64,000 nt of DNA from Eubacteriaceae bacterium (GTDB lineage: Bacteria; Bacillota; Clostridia; Lachnospirales; Lachnospiraceae): positions 154,380 to 218,379 of the forward strand of contig CABIWJ010000003.1 of assembly GCA_902362455.1 (NCBI GenBank), given 5' to 3'. The notes below the pieces were generated by a model. That model made no database searches, was not told the origin of the DNA, and saw only the letters and a program-made list of their open reading frames with translations. A program made the position numbers and the translations under genes. Positions 63,747-64,000 of this stretch are shown one piece after another (position 1 is the first letter of the stretch; the number at the start of each line of letters is the position of its first letter).

Positions 63747-64000
63747 CTACTTGCTTGCATTTATAATTTTATCAACTGCCATATCTACAAATGTATTGTC
63801 AGCCTCATCAAATCTACCCTCGTCTGCCAGTTTAGCAATTGCCGGAACAATTGGAAGCTTTCCTAATAATTCAACACCTATCTCTGATGCTATCTCATCT
63901 ATTTTACTTTCTCCGAATACTGCTATCTTCTTACCACAATCAGGACATTCTATATAACTGTAATTCTCTACTATTCCCATAACCGGAATATCCATTTTCA
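63747..64000 (-). CDS. Mrp/NBP35-family ATP-binding protein, C-terminal part
   Basis: The visible C-terminal part of about 84 residues runs off the right edge of the window. M-D-I-P-V-M-G-I-V-E-N-Y-S-Y is followed by C-P-D-C-G, the CxxC that bridges an iron-sulfur cluster in the dimer, and then L-L-G-K-L-P-I-V-P. The Walker A end is outside. The protein loads iron-sulfur clusters onto apoproteins. It lies upstream of lepB. Confidence 0.85.
   Translation of the reverse strand, partial: KMDIPVMGIVENYSYIECPDCGKKIAVFGESKIDEIASEIGVELLGKLPIVPAIAKLADEGRFDEADNTFVDMAVDKIINASK

Overview
The window looks like part of a low-GC, Gram-positive gut Firmicute, most likely a Lachnospiraceae-type clostridium. 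This rests on familiar protein families (PcrA, Hsp33, DUF1836, SEC-C, YerC, PspA, VapBC-like), AT-rich DNA and strong AAGGAGG ribosome sites. No rRNA, tRNA or CRISPR array was seen. Compositional statements are by eye. All searches named under findings remain to be run.

Positions 1 to about 32,203 are one arm of an integrative conjugative element (ICE), visibly less AT-rich than the DNA to its right. Nearly all its genes are on the minus strand. Read from the right end they are: ParM and ParR-like segregation proteins, small peptides, DUF5688, a 42-residue peptide, a RadC-like protein, a toprim primase-like protein, an oriT-like region (hairpins plus a duplicated iteron block), MobC, relaxase, accessory proteins, PcfB, the VirD4 coupling protein, a Maff2-type VirB2-like pilin candidate, a VirB6-like channel, DUF4313, PrgI, the VirB4 ATPase, an NlpC/P60 wall hydrolase, a 2,481-residue ArdC-like/methylase/helicase protein, a sortase fragment, a double SpoVG protein and a coiled-coil protein. 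A Phd/RelE toxin-antitoxin pair faces the other way between prgI and virB4. A TnpV-like gene with its own ribosome site is nested in another frame of the giant ORF. Integrase and the far end are not in the window. The element has cut a flavodoxin lipoprotein gene near 32,203.

Positions 32,204-36,789 hold a redox cluster: the broken flavodoxin lipoprotein, a second flavodoxin, an aldo/keto reductase, an alpha/beta hydrolase, a DUF4405 membrane protein and a LysR regulator. A 26-bp near-identical motif lies upstream of two of these units and may be the LysR operator. Positions 36,813-50,845 carry housekeeping genes: an RlmD-type rRNA methyltransferase, PcrA, a PspA / zinc-ribbon / SPFH envelope-stress set, DUF1836, YerC, a PHP phosphoesterase, a cold-shock protein, Hsp33 and a methyltransferase. 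Positions 50,858-54,816 encode a two-component system with an ABC exporter, split by a 515-bp imperfect palindrome. The rest holds a SEC-C protein, deoC, purA, a VapBC-like pair, a beta-helix lipoprotein, a membrane protein, signal peptidase I and the end of an Mrp/NBP35 ATPase.

The most unusual signal is a structured leader of about 150 nt, seen upstream of hslO (48,760-48,911, minus) and of a small membrane-protein gene (56,172-56,330, plus). In both, the loop of a conserved GCTATTTG/CAAATAGC hairpin is complementary over 9 nt to the bases directly before the Shine-Dalgarno. The loop sequences differ completely but the pairing is kept. A looser third candidate precedes the SEC-C gene.
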